From: Bryobacterales bacterium
Lineage (GTDB): Bacteria > Acidobacteriota > Terriglobia > Bryobacterales > Bryobacteraceae
Length of the DNA stretch: 52,770 nt
NCBI GenBank assembly: GCA_027459465.1
Contig: DAIDIH010000045.1
Coordinates: 1-52,770 of the forward strand
Direction: 5' to 3'
Shown here: one piece after another, positions 48,156 to 52,770 of the stretch
Layout: each line of letters begins with the position of its first letter
Numbering within the stretch: position 1 is the first letter of the stretch
Program-made: the position numbers and the translations under genes
The notes under the pieces: model-generated
The model's database searches: none
The model's input: only the letters and a program-made list of their open reading frames with translations
Told to the model about the DNA's origin: nothing

Positions 48156-49634
48156 ATGAACCTCTCCCGACGCTCTCTCCTCATTTCCACCGCCGCCGCG
48201 CCCTGGGCATACGCCGCCTCCGCCGCCCCGCCCGCGCCCTTCGGCGCCTGTCCGTCTCCTCGCCAGCTTGCCTGGCACAAGCGTGAGTTTTACGCCTTTC
48301 TCCACTTCACCGTGAACACGTTCACGAACAAGGAATGGGGCTACGGCGATGAGGACCCCTCCGTTTTCAACCCCACTGAATTCGACGCCGACGCCATCGT
48401 CGAACCCCTGCGCGATGCCGGTATGAAGGGCGTGATCCTCACCTGCAAGCATCACGATGGCTTCTGTCTCTGGCCCACCGCGACCACCGATCACTCGGTC
48501 CGCTCGAGCCGGTGGCGCAACGGCAAGGGCGACGTCGTGCGCGATATCTCGCAAGCCGCCCGGCGCCACGGCCTCGACTTCGGCGTGTATCTGTCCCCGT
48601 GGGACCGCAACAACTCCGCATACGGCACCCCCGCCTACGTGCCCCTCTATCGCCGCCAGTTGACCGAGCTGCTCACAAACTACGGACCCATCTTCGAGGT
48701 CTGGCACGACGGCGCAAACGGCGGCGACGGCTACTACGGCGGCGCGCGCGAGCGCCGCACCATCGACAAGACGGCTTACTACGGCTGGCCCACAACCTGG
48801 AACCTCGTCCGCCGCCTCCAGCCCGGCGCCGTAATTTTCAGCGATGTCGGTCCCGACATCCGCTGGGTCGGCAATGAAAAAGGCATCGCCGGCAACCCTT
48901 GCTGGGCCACCTACGACCCGGTCGGCGAACACGGCGGACCTGCCGCTCCCGGCGATGTGCGCGCCGCCGATTCCCCCACCGGCACGCGCCACGGCTCCCA
49001 CTGGCTGCCGGCCGAGTGCGACGTCTCCATCCGCCCCGGCTGGTTCTGGCACGAAGCCGAGAACGGCCGCGTAAAGACGCCGCAGGCGCTGCGGAAGCTT
49101 TACTTCGAGTCGGTTGGCCGCGGCGCCAGTTTCCTGCTGAACGTCCCACCGGACCGGCGCGGCCGCCTCGCCGATCCCGACATCGCCTCCCTGCGCCAGT
49201 TCGGCAAGGACGTTCGCGCGATGTTTGCCCACAACCTCGCCGAGCGAGGCCGCATCGAGGCCACGAACGTCCGCGCCCGCAGCGCCCGCTTCGCGCCCGA
49301 GCACCTGTTATCGCTCGCCGCCGGCTACTGGGCCACCGACGACGGAGTTTCCCAAGCCGGCGTCACGCTCACGCTTCCCCGCCCCGAGCGCGTCGGGCTG
49401 ATCCGGCTTCGCGAAGAGATCGCCTACGGCCAGCGCATCGACTCCTTTTCCGTCGAGGCCGAAACCAACGGCGCCTGGAGCGAGATCGCACGCGCGGAAA
49501 GCCTCGGCGCCTGCCGTCTGTTCCTGCTCGACAAACCCGTTGAAGCGGCCCGCTTCCGGCTCAGGATCCTGCACGCCGCGGCCGGCCCCGCGCTTCGCGA
49601 GTTCTCTCTCTACCCGCCACCGGGCGTCGCCTGA
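48156..49634 (+). CDS. Alpha-L-fucosidase (GH29), Tat/Sec-exported
   Basis: A 492-residue protein from ATG 48156 with a signal peptide bearing twin arginines (MNLSRRSLLISTAAAPWAYA). The GH29 barrel shows WHKREFYAFLHFTVNTFTNK, VILTCKHHDGFCLWPT and FGVYLSPWDRN. The nucleophile region is PIFEVWHDGANGG, with Asp in the position of the family nucleophile. A C-terminal beta domain follows from about residue 390. It releases fucose from glycans in the periplasm or outside the cell. The gene is followed 8 bp later by fdhD, so a shared transcript is possible even though the functions are unrelated. Confidence 0.88.
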   Translation: MNLSRRSLLISTAAAPWAYAASAAPPAPFGACPSPRQLAWHKREFYAFLHFTVNTFTNKEWGYGDEDPSVFNPTEFDADAIVEPLRDAGMKGVILTCKHHDGFCLWPTATTDHSVRSSRWRNGKGDVVRDISQAARRHGLDFGVYLSPWDRNNSAYGTPAYVPLYRRQLTELLTNYGPIFEVWHDGANGGDGYYGGARERRTIDKTAYYGWPTTWNLVRRLQPGAVIFSDVGPDIRWVGNEKGIAGNPCWATYDPVGEHGGPAAPGDVRAADSPTGTRHGSHWLPAECDVSIRPGWFWHEAENGRVKTPQALRKLYFESVGRGASFLLNVPPDRRGRLADPDIASLRQFGKDVRAMFAHNLAERGRIEATNVRARSARFAPEHLLSLAAGYWATDDGVSQAGVTLTLPRPERVGLIRLREEIAYGQRIDSFSVEAETNGAWSEIARAESLGACRLFLLDKPVEAARFRLRILHAAAGPALREFSLYPPPGVA

Positions 49635-49642
49635 AAAGCACC

Positions 49643-50509
49643 ATGAGCCTCGACTCGGATTCGATCGCCCGCTTCCCCGTTCACCGCGTCAGCCCAAGCA
49701 AGGACGCGGCATCCGAGCCGATCGACGATTCGCTCGCCGTCGAGGAACCTCTCGAGATCCGTCTCGCTCACACCGGCCCCTCCGGCTTCACCACCAGCAG
49801 CCTCGCCGTCACCATGCGCACCCCCGGCGCCGATTTCGACCTCGCCGCCGGATTCCTGTTCACCGAAGGGATCATCCGCTCCCGCGATGACATCGCCCGC
49901 ATCGCCCACGCCGGCCCGTCACGCGGCTGGGCCCGGGCCCGCAACATTGTTCGCGTCGACCTTCAACCCGGCATTGCCGTCGATTTGGAGCGTCTCCGGC
50001 GCAATTTCACCGTGTCGTCAAGCTGCGGCGTTTGCGGGAAGGCGTCCATCGAAGCGCTCGCTATCCGGGGCTGTGCCGCGCTCCCCGCGGGCTCTCCTCG
50101 CGTCCAACCCGAAATCCTCGCCGCGCTGCCGGAACGTCTTCACGCCGCGCAACCCGTCTTTCACCAAACCGGCGGACTCCACGCGGCTGGCCTGTTTTCT
50201 TCTACCGGCGCGCTATTGGCCGTGCGAGAGGACGTGGGCCGCCACAACGCGCTCGACAAACTCATCGGCGCGAAACTGCTCGACCGGAAACTGCCTCTCT
50301 CGGATTCGATCCTCGTCTTGAGCGGGCGCATCGGTTTCGAACTCGTGCAGAAAGCGCTCATCGCCCGCATTCCGATCGTAGCTGCGGTAGGCGCGCCAAC
50401 CAGCCTCGCCGTCGAACTCGCCCGGGAGTTCGATATCACGCTCGCCGGCTTCATTCGCCCGGGCGGCTTCAACCTTTACTCCGCGCCGCAGCGCATAATG
50501 AACCCATGA
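49643..50509 (+). CDS. fdhD: Formate dehydrogenase accessory sulfurtransferase FdhD
   Basis: A 288-residue protein. The conserved EEPLEIRLAHTG, MRTPGADFDLAAGFLFTEGI, SSCGVCGKASIEAL (the CGxC persulfide carrier pair), FHQTGGLHAAGLF and REDVGRHNALDKLIG mark FdhD. It carries sulfur from a cysteine desulfurase to the molybdenum cofactor of formate dehydrogenase-type enzymes. Its stop overlaps the ATG of the molybdopterin oxidoreductase by 4 bp, so that protein is probably its client. Confidence 0.95.
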   Translation: MSLDSDSIARFPVHRVSPSKDAASEPIDDSLAVEEPLEIRLAHTGPSGFTTSSLAVTMRTPGADFDLAAGFLFTEGIIRSRDDIARIAHAGPSRGWARARNIVRVDLQPGIAVDLERLRRNFTVSSSCGVCGKASIEALAIRGCAALPAGSPRVQPEILAALPERLHAAQPVFHQTGGLHAAGLFSSTGALLAVREDVGRHNALDKLIGAKLLDRKLPLSDSILVLSGRIGFELVQKALIARIPIVAAVGAPTSLAVELAREFDITLAGFIRPGGFNLYSAPQRIMNP

Positions 50510-52770
50510 ACGGCTCCCCGTCGGCGGAACCTCCGCTCGAAGGCGAAGGCCTTCGGACCAAGCAGCCCCCAAAAGTTGCTGCGGGCATTCCCGCGGTCCT
50601 CCACGCGATGCAGCACGCGGTCGGCAAAATGGGTCCTCTGCGCGCCGCGCAAACGCTGATCGCGGTCAACCAGACCGGCGGCTTCGATTGCCCCGGCTGC
50701 GCCTGGCCCGACCCGGAACACCGCGCCACCGCAGAGTTCTGCGAAAACGGCGCGAAAGCGGTCGCCGCAGACGCCACCAACAAGCGCATCCTGCCGGAAT
50801 TTTTCGCTCAACATTCGCTTGCCGAACTGAGCCGCGAATCCGACCATTGGCTGGGCCGGCAGGGCCGTCTCACGCATCCGATGGTCCTGCTTGAAGGCTC
50901 GGATCACTACGACCCGATCTCCTGGGACGGAGCCTTCAGCCTCCTCGCCGATGAATTGAACCGTCTGGCATCGCCGGATCAGGCCATCTTCTACACTTCC
51001 GGACGCACCAGCAACGAAGCCGCGTTTCTCTATCAGCTCTTCGTGCGCCAGTTCGGCACCAACAATCTGCCGGACTGCTCAAATATGTGCCACGAATCGA
51101 GCGGCACGGCGCTGGGCGAAGTGCTGGGCGTGGGCAAGGGAACGGTATCGCTTGAAGATTTCGACCACGCGGACGCGATCTTCATACTCGGCCAGAACCC
51201 CGGCACCAATCACCCGCGGATGCTCTCGACACTCGAGGCCGCCGCCCGCCGCGGCGCAAAAATCGTCAGCATCAATCCGCTCGAAGAAGTAGCGCTCGTG
51301 CGCTTCCGCCATCCCCAGCACCCGCTCGATCTCCTCGGCTCAGGCACGCCCATCGCAACACTCCACCTGCCGGTGCGAATCAACGGAGACGTCGCCGCGA
51401 TGCAGGGCACCATGAAGGCCATGCTCGAAGAAGAGGAACGCCGTCCCGGCCACGTCTTCGATCATGAGTTCCTTCGCGAGCACACCTCCGGCCTCGACGA
51501 ATTCCTCGCCCATCTTCGCGCCACAAGTTGGCCGGCTATCACCGCCGCGAGCGGCCTCACGCAAGAAGAGATGGAGCGCGCGGCTTCAATCGCCGTTGCA
51601 AGCCACCGGATCATAGCCTGCTGGGCGATGGGACTCACGCAGCACGAAAACGCCGTAGCCAACATCCAGCAGGTGACGAACTTCCTCCTGCTCGGCGGCC
51701 ACATCGGCCGGCAGGGCGCGGGCGTCTGCCCCGTTCGCGGCCACAGCAACGTGCAGGGCGACCGCACCATGGGCATCTTCGAAAAAATGCCCGATGCCTT
51801 CCTGGATCGATTGAGCGAGGAGTTCCACTTTTCCCCGCCCCGCCACCACGGCTACGACACGGTGAACGCAATTCGCGCCATGCACGAAGGCCGCACCCAC
51901 GTCTTCCTCGGCATGGGGGGAAATTTTCTCTCCGCCACGCCCGACACGCAGTTCACCGCCGAGGCCCTGCGCCGCTGCCGGCTCACCGCGCACGTCTCCA
52001 CCAAGCTCAACCGCTCCCATCTGATCACCGGTCGCCAGGCCCTCATCCTCCCCTGCCTCGGCCGCACGGAAATCGACCGCCAGGCCGGAGGCCCGCAGTT
52101 CGTCACGGTCGAGGATTCGATGAGCATGGTGCACGCTTCCCAGGGAAATCTCGCGCCCGCCTCTGAGCACCTGCGCAGCGAGTGCGCCATCGTGGCGGGC
52201 ATCGCCCGCGCCACACTCGGCGCGCGCAGCACCGTCGATTGGGAAGCTCTCATCGCCGAATACGGCCGCATCCGGGATGCAATCTCGCGCGTCGTGGAAG
52301 GTTGCGAGAATTACAACACCCGTCTCAGTGCCCCCGGCGGCTTCCGCCTCCCCAACGCTGCCCGCGAACGCCGCTTCCTCACCTCCACCGGCAAGGCTCG
52401 CTTCACCGTTCATGAAATGCCGACCTTCCCGCTCGCCCCCGGCCAGCTTCTCATGATGACCATCCGGTCCCACGACCAGTTCAACACCACCATCTACGGC
52501 CTCGACGACCGCTATCGCGGCATCCACAACGGCCGCCGCGTCATCTTTCTCAACCCGGAAGATATGCAGAAGTTGGGCATCGAGGCCGGGCAGCGCGTCG
52601 ACATCACCAGCCATTTCCGCGGCGAACAGCGCACCGCCCGCGAGTTCACCGCCGTGCCCTACAAGATTCCGCGCCGCTGCGCCGCCACCTATTTTCCGGA
52701 AGCGAATGTCCTGGTGCCGATCTCGGCCGTGGCGGAGAAAAGCAACACCCCGGCGTCAAAATCGGTTGTC
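50506..52770 (+). CDS. FdhF/YdeP-type molybdopterin oxidoreductase alpha subunit (3' end outside window)
   Basis: The frame is open from ATG 50506 to the last base, giving 755 residues, near the full length of the family. The N-terminal iron-sulfur motif is DCPGCAWPDP with Cys62 and Cys65. The molybdenum site region is NLPDCSNMCHESSG with Cys195, followed by VGKGTVSLEDFDHADAIFIL and GQNPGTNHPRML. VRGHSNVQGDRTMGI later matches the YdeP/FdhF-type group (oxidoreductase alpha subunit). With fdhD next to it, a formate dehydrogenase-like reaction is likely, but no separate electron-transfer subunit is seen in the window. YdeP-like proteins have also been tied to acid resistance. Confidence 0.9.
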   Translation, partial: MNGSPSAEPPLEGEGLRTKQPPKVAAGIPAVLHAMQHAVGKMGPLRAAQTLIAVNQTGGFDCPGCAWPDPEHRATAEFCENGAKAVAADATNKRILPEFFAQHSLAELSRESDHWLGRQGRLTHPMVLLEGSDHYDPISWDGAFSLLADELNRLASPDQAIFYTSGRTSNEAAFLYQLFVRQFGTNNLPDCSNMCHESSGTALGEVLGVGKGTVSLEDFDHADAIFILGQNPGTNHPRMLSTLEAAARRGAKIVSINPLEEVALVRFRHPQHPLDLLGSGTPIATLHLPVRINGDVAAMQGTMKAMLEEEERRPGHVFDHEFLREHTSGLDEFLAHLRATSWPAITAASGLTQEEMERAASIAVASHRIIACWAMGLTQHENAVANIQQVTNFLLLGGHIGRQGAGVCPVRGHSNVQGDRTMGIFEKMPDAFLDRLSEEFHFSPPRHHGYDTVNAIRAMHEGRTHVFLGMGGNFLSATPDTQFTAEALRRCRLTAHVSTKLNRSHLITGRQALILPCLGRTEIDRQAGGPQFVTVEDSMSMVHASQGNLAPASEHLRSECAIVAGIARATLGARSTVDWEALIAEYGRIRDAISRVVEGCENYNTRLSAPGGFRLPNAARERRFLTSTGKARFTVHEMPTFPLAPGQLLMMTIRSHDQFNTTIYGLDDRYRGIHNGRRVIFLNPEDMQKLGIEAGQRVDITSHFRGEQRTAREFTAVPYKIPRRCAATYFPEANVLVPISAVAEKSNTPASKSVV

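Noticed and set aside
48138..49304. 388-codon minus-strand frame
   Set aside because: It lies opposite the GH29 fucosidase, whose active-site motifs are intact.
1..52770. CRISPR arrays, tRNA or rRNA genes, insertion sequences and prophage genes
   Set aside because: No regularly spaced repeats, no cloverleaf-like intergenic sequence and no transposase, integrase or phage structural protein were seen.

Overview
This is a GC-rich chromosomal segment with about 42 protein genes, no rRNA or tRNA that I can see, no CRISPR and no recognisable insertion sequence. The content points to an acidobacterium of the Solibacter/Bryobacter type. The gene at 5508-7517 ends in the VNGASFAPG...YVSPSQINY domain that is expanded in Candidatus Solibacter. 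The window also has secreted BNR/sortilin-like, DUF1080, Tat-exported Gfo/Idh/MocA and Cna-B/TonB receptor proteins, and genes packed with 4-bp ATGA overlaps. The assignment is by recognised families, not by a search.

Layout. 1-2328 (+): the C-terminal end of nadB, a CaCA-type cation antiporter and an esterase. 2315-5410 (-): a large lipase-CHAT fusion. 5508-7517 (+): a secreted FG-GAP protein. 7519-14374 (-): a probable sugar/sugar-acid catabolic operon (DinB-like, BNR repeat protein, enolase-superfamily dehydratase, dienelactone-hydrolase-like enzyme, Tat oxidoreductase). 14456-17126 (+): UDP-glucose dehydrogenase and a GT4 glycosyltransferase. 17107-22098 (-): DUF1080 protein, a large membrane protein and a CocE/S15 hydrolase. 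22433-27121 (+): a TPR-CHAT lipoprotein, ECF sigma factor and zinc-finger anti-sigma module, then lexA. 27127-28518 (-): a class C beta-lactamase-like hydrolase. 28629-33711 (+): phenylalanine hydroxylase, then DAHP synthase under a transcription attenuator, an orphan membrane-anchored protein, a PfkB kinase and a cyanophycinase-like protein without its serine. 33764-35618 (-): a three-gene envelope operon (degenerate HldE-C-like protein, heptosyltransferase, ICMT-like methyltransferase). 35768-36979 (+): an MFS transporter. 37025-37945 (-): cheY next to scrambled cheX/cheW remnants. 38021-45836 (-): folD, coaE, an S1C protease, hldD, a Cys-rich secreted protein, a TonB receptor and a membrane protein. 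45890-48091 (-): an APC permease and an SDR. 48156-52770 (+): GH29 fucosidase, fdhD and a molybdopterin oxidoreductase that runs off the window.

Two loci stand out. First, the DAHP synthase leader (29573-29738) encodes a 17-residue peptide containing FRFWFWY. It is followed by three overlapping pairings (1:2, 2:3, 3:4), the last being a GAAA-loop terminator with a T run. This is a classical ribosome-stalling attenuator for aromatic amino acids, and the leader ATG lies only a few bases after the predicted transcription start. Second, 22522-26411 is a compact signalling module: a TPR-CHAT caspase-like lipoprotein that appears to start at CTG, coupled to a sigma factor and a membrane anti-sigma factor. 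It suggests a protease-gated envelope response. The lipase-CHAT fusion at 2315-5410 is a second, unrelated CHAT protein. Decay is visible in the chemotaxis remnants, the HldE-like protein and the cyanophycinase-like protein.
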